The position numbers and the translations under genes are program-made. Below the pieces are notes generated by a model. It saw nothing but the letters and a program-made list of their open reading frames with translations, did no database searches and was not told where the DNA came from. From JBEIQE01 sp040376705 (GTDB lineage: Bacteria; Pseudomonadota; Alphaproteobacteria; UBA2400), in contig JBEIQE010000008.1 of assembly GCA_040376705.1 (NCBI GenBank), positions 51,141 through 115,140 on the forward strand: a stretch of 64,000 bases of DNA, written 5' to 3'. Shown here piece by piece: positions 7,677 through 15,209 of this stretch. Each line of letters starts with the position of its first letter. Within the stretch, counting starts at the first letter, position 1.

Positions 7677-8429
7677 CTAACGTAAGTAGGATTTATAGTT
7701 CCGATCTGTGATTGTTAGTATTATACCACTTTTTGTGGCTTTATAAATTTTATCGTAATTCAAGACTTCAAACTCTTTACTTAGATCGATTTGTAGTTTT
7801 TTGATTTTCATCTCAATAATAACTCGCGATGCGCTAATTAGAGTTTGCAGCTCATTTTTTTCCCAATCGATTTGGGTTGCCTGACGAATGTTACTTTCAA
7901 AACGAGGACTAAATCGTAAGTTTGACTTTAGTTTATGTCTGGGTGGAATTGCGAATGTGACTTCGCATTTTTCAAATTCAGATAGTCCGCCATGCGCAAT
8001 GTAGTTATTTCTTAAGTCATAAAAAAGAGTATGTGCAGCTTGTAATTTGACGGGGAGTTGGGCTTTATTTAAGCTAACAAATCTTCCATCGCCTAAATCA
8101 TATGCTTTAATATAATTAATCACAGCTGCCTTAAATAGACCTTTTGCTATTCTGTTGGCGCTATCAGGCTCTGTATAAAATTTTTTGGATTCAGAAGGCG
8201 GTGCAATTTCATTGATATGATCGATCCAAAGTAGGGCATCTCTTAGGTCTTTATCAATTAATTGATACCCAGCTAGATGGCGAGCCTTTTTTGTGTGGAA
8301 GTGAATAACTGATGCGGGATGTTTTCCTTTATATAGATACGTCACGCGTACAGTTGAAGTATCAGTATTAATGAATGTTTGTCGTGTCCATCCATCATCA
8401 AGCTGCTTTAGTATTTTTTCAGTGACCAT
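7677..8429 (-). CDS. HEPN-like hypothetical protein, AT-rich
   Basis: The 250-residue product is predicted mainly helical in its middle, with DLRNNYIAHGG near residues 138-148. RNNYIAH fits the R-x(4-6)-H motif of HEPN domains, where Arg and His act in RNA cleavage in many toxin and defence proteins; structural, non-nuclease HEPN-like proteins can look alike. The N-terminal part (VRVTYLYKG, SVIHFHTKK) looks like beta strands. The coding region is strikingly AT-rich (row 7741-7800 has 14 G+C of 60) against the GC-rich clpB just upstream, a sign of transfer. Its ATG directly abuts the clpB stop (TAA then ATG), so it probably depends on clpB transcription and translational coupling. No MNT-type antitoxin partner is adjacent. 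Confidence 0.6.
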   Translation of the reverse strand: MVTEKILKQLDDGWTRQTFINTDTSTVRVTYLYKGKHPASVIHFHTKKARHLAGYQLIDKDLRDALLWIDHINEIAPPSESKKFYTEPDSANRIAKGLFKAAVINYIKAYDLGDGRFVSLNKAQLPVKLQAAHTLFYDLRNNYIAHGGLSEFEKCEVTFAIPPRHKLKSNLRFSPRFESNIRQATQIDWEKNELQTLISASRVIIEMKIKKLQIDLSKEFEVLNYDKIYKATKSGIILTITDRNYKSYLR

Positions 8430-11081
8430 TTAATGCAACTTCCTGACGTTCCCACCCGCCGCTTCTGAGCCCATGCCGCTGGGTTTGGCCAGAGACGCGA
8501 AGTCCTGTCCCTTGGCGTTGGTCAGAATGAGCCCATCGTCATTTGCGCTCACGCGCACCAGCTCGTTCTCGGCAATATCGCCAGCCAATAAATGTTGGGC
8601 CAGCGGGTTTTGCAGGGCGCTCTGGATCACGCGCTTGAGTGGGCGCGCGCCGTAGACAGGGTCATATCCCGCATCTGCCAGCCATGCGGCGGCTTTACCA
8701 TCGAGCTCGAGCTTGATATGGCGGTCAGCCAGCATCTTGCGCAGGCGGCCGAGCTGAATTTCCACAATACCGCCCATCTCGGCACGGCCGAGGCGATGGA
8801 ACAGCAGGATTTCGTCCAAGCGGTTGAGGAACTCGGGCCTGAAGGCTTTGCGCACGGCTTCCATCACCATCGGGCGAGCTTTATCGGCGCTCTCGCCTTC
8901 CTTGAGGTTGGCTAGATATTCCGCACCCAGATTTGAGGTGAGGATGATGAGCGTGTTCTTGAAATCAACCGTGCGGCCCTGGCCATCGGTCAGGCGGCCA
9001 TCGTCGAGCACCTGCAGCAACACGTTGAACACATCAGGGTGCGCTTTCTCAACTTCATCGAACAGCACCACCTGATACGGGCGGCGGCGTACAGCCTCGG
9101 TGAGGGCGCCGCCCTGATCGTAACCCACATAACCCGGAGGCGCACCGATGAGGCGCGAGACCGCGTGCTTCTCCATATACTCGGACATATCAATACGCAG
9201 CAGGGCACTTTCATCATCAAACATGAAAGCGGCCAAGGCTTTGGTCAGCTCGGTTTTACCTACGCCGGTGGGGCCAAGGAAGAGGAACGAGCCGATGGGG
9301 CGGCCGGGGTCCTGCAGGCCGGCACGGGCGCGGCGAATGGCGTTTGATACCGCAACCACCGCTTCGCTCTGGCCAATCACGCGGCCGCCCAGATGCTCTT
9401 CCATGCGCAGGAGTTTTTCCTTCTCGCCTTCCATCATCTTATCAACCGGAATACCGGTCCAGCGGCTGACCACGGCGGCGATATCGCTTTCGCGCACTTC
9501 TTCATTCAGCAGGGTTGGCTCATCGCCTTGCTCTTCGAGCTTCTTGGTCAGCTCAGGAATTACGCCGTAGGTGAGTTCACCTGCGCGGGCCCATTCGCCT
9601 TCACGCTGTGCGCGCTCCAGCTCAATTCGCGCGGCATCCAGCTGTTCTTTCACTTTTTGCGATTCACCCAGCTTGTCGCGCTCGGCCTGCCAGAGTTTGC
9701 TCATGGCGTTCGATTCGGCCGTCAGGTCGGCCAGTTCTTTCTCAAGTTTGCCAAGGCGCTCAACGCTTGCCCTGTCGTTCTCGCGCTTCAGGGCTTCGCG
9801 CTCGATCTTCAGCTGCATGATGCGGCGGTCGAGTTCGTCGAGCTTCTCGGGTTTGCTGTCGACCGCCATGCGCAGGCGTGCAGCGCTCTCATCAATCAGA
9901 TCAATCGCCTTATCCGGCAAGAAGCGGTCGGCGATATAGCGGTTGCTGAGTGTGGCGGCGGCCACAATCGCGGCATCGGTAATGCGCACGCCGTGGTGCA
10001 GCTCGTATTTCTCTTTAAGGCCGCGCAGGATCGAGATGGTGTCCTCAACCGTCGGCTCGCCCACCAGCACAGGCTGGAAGCGGCGGGCCATGGCAGGGTC
10101 TTTTTCGATATGCTGGCGGTATTCATCCAGCGTTGTTGCGCCCACGCAGTGCAAGTCGCCGCGCGCCAAAGCGGGCTTGAGCATATTGGCAGCATCCATC
10201 GAGCCTTCGGCCTTGCCTGCGCCCATAAGGGTGTGCAGCTCATCGATGAACAGCACGGTATCGCCACCCTCGGCCTGCAGCTCGGCCAGCACGCCCTTGA
10301 GGCGCTCTTCAAACTCGCCGCGATACTTTGCGCCCGCAATGAGTGCGCCAAGGTCGAGCGAACGGAGCTTCTTGCCCTTGAGGCTGTCGGGCACATCGCC
10401 GTTGATGATGCGCTGGGCCAAACCTTCGGCAATCGCGGTTTTACCCACGCCCGGCTCACCAATCAGCACGGGGTTGTTCTTGGTGCGGCGGGAGAGCACC
10501 TGAATGGAACGGCGGATTTCCTCATCGCGGCCAATCACGGGGTCGAGCTTGCCCTCGCGCGCGGCCTCAGTCAGGTCGCGGGTATATTTCTTCAGCGCTT
10601 CGTAATTGCCTTCGGCTGTCTCGGTATCAGCTACGCGGCCTTTACGTATGGAGTTGATCGCATCGTTAAGCGATTCCGGCGTTACGCCCGCGCTGCGCAG
10701 GGCGGTGGCGGTGTCAGAGCCCGCCAGCAACGAGAGCGCCAGCAGCAGGCGCTCGGCGGTTACATATTTATCGCCATATTTTTTGGCGATGGTCTGCACC
10801 TGCTCGAACAAACGGGCGAGTTCAGGCGTGGGGTAAAGCTGGCCGGCGCCCTGACCTTCCACCTTGGGCAGGTTGTTGAGGCTGGCCTCTATCTTCTGTA
10901 AAGCCAATTCAGGATTGCCGCCGGCGGCCTTGATGAGGTTACCGGCCATCTTCTCGTTATCTTCGAGCAGGGCCTTGGCGATGTGTTCGGGCGTGAAGCG
11001 CTGATGGCCGCGGGCCAGAGCCTGGGTCTGGGCGGTTTGCAGGATGCTGCGGGCACGCTCGGTGTAGTTATTGAAATCCAT
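8430..11081 (-). CDS. clpB: ATP-dependent disaggregase ClpB
   Basis: Hexameric AAA+ chaperone that extracts polypeptides from aggregates together with DnaK/DnaJ/GrpE. The 883 residues contain all expected parts: N-terminal Clp repeats (NNYTERARSILQTAQTQA), nucleotide-binding domain 1 with GEPGVGKT near 207, the middle coiled coil (about 410-530, KLEKELADL... KVKEQLDAARIELERAQ), and domain 2 with GPTGVGKT near 603 followed by SEYMEKHAVSRLIGAPPGYVGY. The start ATG has an AGGGGA site. The length is slightly above the typical 860. The gene heads toward the AT-rich HEPN-like gene with no space between them, which is unusual. It is divergent from the Nudix gene across about 60 bases. Confidence 0.98.
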   Translation of the reverse strand: MDFNNYTERARSILQTAQTQALARGHQRFTPEHIAKALLEDNEKMAGNLIKAAGGNPELALQKIEASLNNLPKVEGQGAGQLYPTPELARLFEQVQTIAKKYGDKYVTAERLLLALSLLAGSDTATALRSAGVTPESLNDAINSIRKGRVADTETAEGNYEALKKYTRDLTEAAREGKLDPVIGRDEEIRRSIQVLSRRTKNNPVLIGEPGVGKTAIAEGLAQRIINGDVPDSLKGKKLRSLDLGALIAGAKYRGEFEERLKGVLAELQAEGGDTVLFIDELHTLMGAGKAEGSMDAANMLKPALARGDLHCVGATTLDEYRQHIEKDPAMARRFQPVLVGEPTVEDTISILRGLKEKYELHHGVRITDAAIVAAATLSNRYIADRFLPDKAIDLIDESAARLRMAVDSKPEKLDELDRRIMQLKIEREALKRENDRASVERLGKLEKELADLTAESNAMSKLWQAERDKLGESQKVKEQLDAARIELERAQREGEWARAGELTYGVIPELTKKLEEQGDEPTLLNEEVRESDIAAVVSRWTGIPVDKMMEGEKEKLLRMEEHLGGRVIGQSEAVVAVSNAIRRARAGLQDPGRPIGSFLFLGPTGVGKTELTKALAAFMFDDESALLRIDMSEYMEKHAVSRLIGAPPGYVGYDQGGALTEAVRRRPYQVVLFDEVEKAHPDVFNVLLQVLDDGRLTDGQGRTVDFKNTLIILTSNLGAEYLANLKEGESADKARPMVMEAVRKAFRPEFLNRLDEILLFHRLGRAEMGGIVEIQLGRLRKMLADRHIKLELDGKAAAWLADAGYDPVYGARPLKRVIQSALQNPLAQHLLAGDIAENELVRVSANDDGLILTNAKGQDFASLAKPSGMGSEAAGGNVRKLH

Positions 11082-11142
11082 CGTCTTTTCCCCTTTTACC
11101 GCGTAGAGTATACGCCTGACTGTTTAATATATGGGAACGATT

Positions 11143-11634
11143 ATGATCGATCACAAGGTGGTCCTCGACTGGTTTGGCCCCTGGGGCTGGCGGGCCGCTC
11201 ATTTGGCCCGCATGGTGCTGTGGCGCGTCATGCGCCCGCAGCGCATCGGCGTGACCGGTCTGGTGTTCAATACAAAAGGCGAAGTGCTGCTGGTCGAGAA
11301 CAGTTATGCCCCCGGCTGGCGGTTACCGGGGGGCGGGGTAGAGCGGGGCGAGACAGCCGAAGCCAGTCTCATTCGCGAAATGCAGGAAGAGGTGCGCATA
11401 ACCCCCACGAAACTGCGTTTTCAGGGCATCTACCTCATGCAGTGGTGTGGCGCGAGTAACCAGATTCTCTCCTATATCGTGGAGGCTTATGATGGTGAGG
11501 CTAAAGCCGATGGCGTTGAGATTCTGCGCGTTCTCTGGGCCGATCCCAAGGCGTTGCCTGCAGGCACCGAGGCGGGCGTGGTGCGCCGCTTGGCTGAAGC
11601 CACCCAAGGTGCGGCCCTCTCGCCACGTTGGTGA
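11143..11634 (+). CDS. Nudix hydrolase
   Basis: Small Nudix-fold hydrolase of 163 residues expected to cleave a nucleoside diphosphate linked to another group; the substrate cannot be told. The Nudix box is complete: GGVERGETAEASLIREMQEE followed by V, matching G-x5-E-x7-REUxEE. An N-terminal helix with aromatic residues (LDWFGPWGWRAAHL) may mediate membrane contact. The ATG at 11143 is chosen because GGGAACG lies just before it; the in-frame ATG four codons earlier has no site. It precedes the lipid A block but is separated from it by about 90 bases, and a functional link is not shown. Confidence 0.85.
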   Translation: MIDHKVVLDWFGPWGWRAAHLARMVLWRVMRPQRIGVTGLVFNTKGEVLLVENSYAPGWRLPGGGVERGETAEASLIREMQEEVRITPTKLRFQGIYLMQWCGASNQILSYIVEAYDGEAKADGVEILRVLWADPKALPAGTEAGVVRRLAEATQGAALSPRW

Positions 11635-11727
11635 GAAAACCTGAAATTTATAGTTTATTTCATTGATTTTGCCGAGTTTTTTGCCATTGTGGCGACACTG
11701 ATTCTAAAACTACCGGAGCTGTTCCTG

Positions 11728-12345
11728 ATGTCGAAGTTTGCCAAAGCTGCTGTTGCCACCGCCCTTATTGCTTTTGCAGCTGTGCCTGCACCGGCCAAGG
11801 CGGATGTAAACGCCCCGGTTGTTATCGGCATTACCGCCGCTGCCGCTTCGGCCCTTGCGATCTATGCAACCGAGACTGACAACAGTCCGCTCTCAACCAA
11901 CACTGTGCCGCTCGCTGGTTTTGGCGTTGGTGGGTTTGATGTGCTTGAGAGCGATGATCAGGACAGCGCTGTCGACTTCCGCTTTGAATACCGTTTTGGC
12001 GAGCCGATGTGGTACGTGTTCAAGCCGCTTATCGCCCTGCAGGCCACGTCTGATGGTTCAGGCGGCGCATTCGCTGGCGTGGTGGCCGATTGGCTGATCA
12101 ACGATCACTGGGTGATTGCACCAAGCTTTGCGGCAGGCTTCTGGGGTCATGGCAATGGCAAGGACCTGGGCTATGGTCTCGAGTTCCGCAGCCAGATCGA
12201 AATGGGCTACCGCTTTGATAACGACTGGCGTTTGACTGGCGCTTTCAGCCATATCTCGAATGCCGACCTTGGTTCAAGCAACCCCGGTGTTGAGATTGCC
12301 AACATCTATCTGCACATTCCGGCAGATAGCATTCTCCCGCGCTAA
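11728..12345 (+). CDS. pagL: PagL-like lipid A 3-O-deacylase
   Basis: Outer-membrane beta-barrel enzyme predicted to remove the 3-O acyl chain of lipid A. The 205-residue precursor begins with a clear signal peptide (MSKFAKAAVATALIAFAA... AKA) at the ATG at 11728, which has a GGAG 10 bases upstream; the longer GTG-initiated frame from 11689 lacks this. The catalytic region FSHISNADLGSSNPGVE holds His175, Ser177 and Glu189, the same spacing as the His-Ser-Glu triad of Pseudomonas PagL (126, 128, 140), and NPG is conserved. Barrel-like alternating strands precede it. It is followed after 12 bases by a GT2 gene and shortly by other lipid A-related genes, which supports the call. Confidence 0.85.
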   Translation: MSKFAKAAVATALIAFAAVPAPAKADVNAPVVIGITAAAASALAIYATETDNSPLSTNTVPLAGFGVGGFDVLESDDQDSAVDFRFEYRFGEPMWYVFKPLIALQATSDGSGGAFAGVVADWLINDHWVIAPSFAAGFWGHGNGKDLGYGLEFRSQIEMGYRFDNDWRLTGAFSHISNADLGSSNPGVEIANIYLHIPADSILPR

Positions 12346-12357
12346 AACTGGTCTTTC

Positions 12358-13083
12358 ATGAGTGATATCCAGCTCTCTGTGGTGGTTCCCGTCTTTAACG
12401 AGAGCGAGAACCTCGAGCCGTTGATCATCGAGATCGTGGCCGCGCTCGAAGGCAAGTATGCCTACGAGATTGTCTATGTCGATGACAGCAGCAGTGATGA
12501 TACGCCGCAAAAGCTGGTCGCGCTCAAGGCCAGGTATCCGCGCCTGCGCAGTTTCCGCAACAACCCGCGTTCGGGCCAGAGCTTTGCGGTACATTCGGGC
12601 GTGAAGATGGCGCGCGGCGAGTGGATTGGCACCCTCGATGGCGATGGCCAGAATGATCCAGCCGATCTGCCCAAGCTGTATGAAGCCGCGCTTAAGGGCG
12701 GGGCAGAGCTTGGTCTTGTGGGTGGCGTGCGCACCAAGCGCAAGGATACATTCTCCAAGCGCATCGGGAGCAAAATCGGCAATGGTGTGCGCCAGTTCTT
12801 CCTGCGCGATGGCTGCCCTGATACCGGCTGCGGTATCAAGGTGTTCCGCCGTGCGGTGTATCTCGATATGCCGGCGTTCAACGGCCAGCACCGCTATCTG
12901 CCCGCCCTGTTCCAGAGCCGTAACTGGAAGACCGAGTTCATCTCGGTCAACCACCGTCAACGCGAGCGTGGTGTATCGAAGTACAACAACCTGCAGCGCG
13001 CCCTTGTGGGTATTCGCGATCTCATTGGCGTATCGTGGCTTCGCTCGCGCGCCCGCGCCCCACGTATTGGCGAGCTGAATTAG
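12358..13083 (+). CDS. GT2 family glycosyltransferase (DPM1/ArnC-like)
   Basis: Cytoplasmic inverting GT-A transferase of 241 residues, likely to transfer a sugar from a nucleotide donor to a polyprenyl phosphate. The N-terminal Rossmann strand is LSVVVPVFNESENL, with VYVDDSSSDDT and the metal-binding DXD-type motif TLDGDGQNDP near residues 95-104. RQRERGVSKYN matches the C-terminal conserved part of dolichol-phosphate-mannose synthase-like enzymes. Unlike ArnC, it has no C-terminal membrane helices. Located 12 bases after the PagL-like gene; together with the downstream ArnT-like and PAP2 genes it could make the lipid-linked sugar donor used on lipid A. The exact sugar is unknown. Confidence 0.88.
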   Translation: MSDIQLSVVVPVFNESENLEPLIIEIVAALEGKYAYEIVYVDDSSSDDTPQKLVALKARYPRLRSFRNNPRSGQSFAVHSGVKMARGEWIGTLDGDGQNDPADLPKLYEAALKGGAELGLVGGVRTKRKDTFSKRIGSKIGNGVRQFFLRDGCPDTGCGIKVFRRAVYLDMPAFNGQHRYLPALFQSRNWKTEFISVNHRQRERGVSKYNNLQRALVGIRDLIGVSWLRSRARAPRIGELN

Positions 13084-13117
13084 CCCTGCTGCTTGCGCCA
13101 AGCCTGCCATCATTTCC

Positions 13118-13142
13118 CGCTTTCACGGCAATGACGAAAGCG
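13118..13142. repeat. short inverted repeat, degenerate REP-like
   Basis: CGCTTTC (13118-13124) pairs with GAAAGCG (13136-13142) around AATGAC-containing sequence. It resembles a decayed copy of the dispersed alphaproteobacterial palindromes of the type seen at 13557 and may help terminate the GT2 transcript. Confidence 0.4.
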
Positions 13143-13180
13143 TATGCTGAATAATCAGTAATTTCTGCAAGGAGCGCATG

Positions 13181-13543
13181 ATGGGCAGTTATGTGGATGG
13201 ATTTGTAATCCCGATTAAAAAGAACAAAGTGGCCGAATACAAGAAAATGGCCAGGCTTGGTTGCAAAGCCTGGCTCAAGCACGGCGCTCTCGATTATTAC
13301 GAATGTGTGGGCGATGACCTTGCCTCGCCCCATGGCATGCTCTTTTCAAAGCCCTACAAGCTCAAGGCCGACGAGACAGTGGTGTTTGCCTTTATCGTTT
13401 TCAAGTCGAAGGCACACCGCAACAGCGTGAACAAAAAAGTTCATAAGGAAATGGCTGCGCTCTTCCCTGCAGACTTTCCCATGCCGTTTGACATAAAACG
13501 CTCCAGCTATGGCGGCTTTAAAACGCTGGTAAGTAAAGGCTAA
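13181..13543 (+). CDS. DUF1428 family protein (YbaA-like)
   Basis: Small alpha/beta protein of about 120 residues in the DUF1428 family, which has a dimeric ferredoxin-like barrel fold and no assigned activity. Family marks are the opening GSYVDGFVIPIKKNKVAEYKKM, then ALDYYECVGDDL, VVFAFIVFKSKAHRNSVNKK and a closing MPFDIKRSSYGGF. Two adjacent ATG codons (13178 and 13181) are candidates; AAGGAG at 13169-13174 gives better spacing for the second. The gene stands alone between two small palindromes and is probably monocistronic. Confidence 0.85.
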   Translation: MGSYVDGFVIPIKKNKVAEYKKMARLGCKAWLKHGALDYYECVGDDLASPHGMLFSKPYKLKADETVVFAFIVFKSKAHRNSVNKKVHKEMAALFPADFPMPFDIKRSSYGGFKTLVSKG

Positions 13544-13556
13544 CTGCGCACCCTTA

Positions 13557-13586
13557 CCGTCATCCCGGCCTGCGCTGGGATGACGA
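13557..13586. repeat. REP-like palindrome
   Basis: GTCATCCC (13559-13566) and GGGATGAC (13577-13584) form a perfect 8-bp stem with a GC-rich 10-base loop; CTTACC/GGTAAG (13553-13558, 13594-13599) extend it outward. This is the familiar dispersed palindromic type of alphaproteobacteria, lying between convergent genes. Confidence 0.6.
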
Positions 13587-13599
13587 TTTCGAGGGTAAG

Positions 13600-14013
13600 T
13601 TAAGGTCCGGCAGGTTTGGCCGAGTTGATGTACTGCGTGAATTGCGCGGGCGACATCTCGTTATAAAGCTTATACGCCCTATCGATCATATGCGCGTTAT
13701 TGATGGCCTCACGCGCTACTTTAAAGCCAAACCCGGCTGCAGCCAGACCCGTAAAAATGGCCAAGGGGCCCATACCGCTCAGCAACAGGCCGCCCGCACC
13801 AATACCAAGAATACTGCCTTTGGCAATTGCATCCAGCCGGAAGTGCCAGACCAGCGCAAAGCGCGCTTCTTCGAGGGCATTTTCAGCGCGGCAGTCCTGC
13901 GCTTCCATGATGTTGCGCTTTTCCTGCAGCAGTTTGCGCGCCAGCGCTGCAAAAGCCAGCGTGGGTGGCGGCAGTGGCTTGGGCGCGAGCGCCTCGGGCA
14001 TTATGCTACTCAT
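13600..14013 (-). CDS. hypothetical membrane protein
   Basis: Not recognised. The 137-residue product has a proline-rich start, an amphipathic helical region rich in charged residues (about 25-60) and a glycine-rich hydrophobic segment (about 65-97, GSILGIGAGGLLLSGMGPLAIFTG) that may span the membrane once or as a hairpin. The C-terminal part (AREAINNAHMIDRAYKLYNEM) is helical. Its start overlaps the end of the upstream 215-residue membrane gene by 8 bases, so the two are translated together and probably act together at the membrane. No function can be proposed. Confidence 0.65.
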   Translation of the reverse strand: MSSIMPEALAPKPLPPPTLAFAALARKLLQEKRNIMEAQDCRAENALEEARFALVWHFRLDAIAKGSILGIGAGGLLLSGMGPLAIFTGLAAAGFGFKVAREAINNAHMIDRAYKLYNEMSPAQFTQYINSAKPAGP

Positions 14014-14653
14014 GATTACGCTTGTTCAGCTTGTCCATACGGGCCATCACCTTGGCCTGCCAGCCCAAAGCCTCATGCGCTTTAAGTGCTTTACCGAGGT
14101 TGGTAATCTCTGTATCAAGCCCGCTTTCGCCCAGCTTTTCGTAGCCTGCACGCACCAGCTTGATGGTTTCAAACCGCTCAACCAGCTTGGTCACAGCATA
14201 TCCCGCCATGACGTTGAACATGAGGATGACGGGCAGGGTCGCGCCGCTCACTACATCCATATGCCCGTTTTGCAGGCCATAACCCAGCAGCGAGAGGTTG
14301 GTGGCCACGCCAATGATGATCATGGGGAAGGTGCCCTGATACTGATATTCTTTAATGCGCTCGAGGCCAATTTCAAACGCCTCGCGCGGGCGCAGCTTGG
14401 CGATGGCGGTTTGCTCATCAACCGGGGTCGAGCGTTCGGCCTTCTGCCATGGCTTTTTGGTGAACATGAACGAGCCGATACGCGCCAGCCCGTCCCAGAT
14501 AGCGCGGGCCGGGGTTTTGCGCGTCACTTCTTTATTGGTGAAGTCGACCGGCGCGCCGGTGGCCTCATCCAGCCGGTGCATTTCTTCGAGCGCCATACGG
14601 CCAATCAGGACAAATTCCTTGAGCTGATGCTTGCTGCTGCTTGGTAAGCGCAT
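14006..14653 (-). CDS. hypothetical membrane protein
   Basis: Not recognised. A 215-residue protein with a charged N-terminal half and two likely membrane helices at about 110-130 (MIIIGVATNLSLLGYGL) and 138-155 (LPVILMFNVMAGYAV), followed by a helical C-terminal tail of about 55 residues. There is no signal peptide, so both ends are probably cytoplasmic. An AGGG stretch about 10 bases upstream supports the ATG. It is the first gene of a two-gene unit with the overlapping 137-residue membrane protein; both have a short hydrophobic pair inside charged helices, suggesting a shared complex. Confidence 0.7.
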   Translation of the reverse strand: MRLPSSSKHQLKEFVLIGRMALEEMHRLDEATGAPVDFTNKEVTRKTPARAIWDGLARIGSFMFTKKPWQKAERSTPVDEQTAIAKLRPREAFEIGLERIKEYQYQGTFPMIIIGVATNLSLLGYGLQNGHMDVVSGATLPVILMFNVMAGYAVTKLVERFETIKLVRAGYEKLGESGLDTEITNLGKALKAHEALGWQAKVMARMDKLNKRNHE

Positions 14654-14861
14654 GCTGTTTTTCCCTGCCTCTCCCTGCGGCCGTCCTTGAGACTGTGCCG
14701 GAGGGTTAGCTCACCCTAAACCCGTGTGCATTTCAAGTGCCCATCTAGCTATTTGAAATAAAGCTGTTTTCCCGTGCGGCTCTAAAGCAGTTGCACTCGG
14801 CGCAGGGTTGTGGCTTTTAACAACCCGAAGCGTTTGAAAAGTCTCATATTTGGAGGGGTTT

Positions 14862-15209
14862 ATGGGTGGCTTTATTGCCGAGCGGCTGGCGGATGCCGGA
14901 ACGGGCCTGATTGGTTTCTGGCACTCACCCGAGTTCTGGTGGGTGGTGGTCGGCTTTATCGGCCAGGGCTTGTTCATGATGCGCTTTGTCGTGCAGTGGA
15001 TTGCTTCCGAAAAAGCCAATAAGAGCGTAATCCCCGATCTGTTCTGGTTTTTCTCCATCGGCGGCGGCGCGGTACTGCTGATTTACGCCATTTACCGTCG
15101 TGACCCGGTGTTCATCTTCGGGCAAGGGCTCGGGCTGCTCATCTACTTCCGTAACCTGCACTTCGTACTGCGCGACCGCAGGAAGGCCCGCGAGGCCAAA
15201 CCGGTATGA
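14862..15209 (+). CDS. lipid-A-disaccharide synthase N-terminal domain protein
   Basis: A 115-residue membrane protein of the LAB_N family (the small domain found fused to some LpxB proteins and also alone), with about three helices. Conserved features are FIGQGLFMMRFVVQWIASEKANKSVIPDLFWFFSI (positions 40-75, seen in parts) and FGQGLGLLIYFRNL. Stand-alone versions occur next to PMT-family glycosyltransferases. The ATG at 14862 follows a strong GGAGGGG; an in-frame TTG four codons earlier overlaps that site. Its stop overlaps the ATG of the ArnT-like gene (ATGA), which itself overlaps the PAP2 gene, so the three are one operon. By analogy with SMR-like proteins it may handle lipid-linked sugars, but this is inference. 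Confidence 0.85.
   Translation: MGGFIAERLADAGTGLIGFWHSPEFWWVVVGFIGQGLFMMRFVVQWIASEKANKSVIPDLFWFFSIGGGAVLLIYAIYRRDPVFIFGQGLGLLIYFRNLHFVLRDRRKAREAKPV

Noticed and set aside
9393..10901. 502-codon open frame antisense to clpB
   Set aside because: Lies wholly within clpB on the opposite strand, with low-complexity His/Ala/Gly content and no ribosome site. GC-rich coding DNA commonly opens such shadow frames.
14711..15058. 115-codon minus-strand frame overlapping the LAB_N gene
   Set aside because: Overlaps the well-supported LAB_N gene and has no ribosome site or recognisable sequence.
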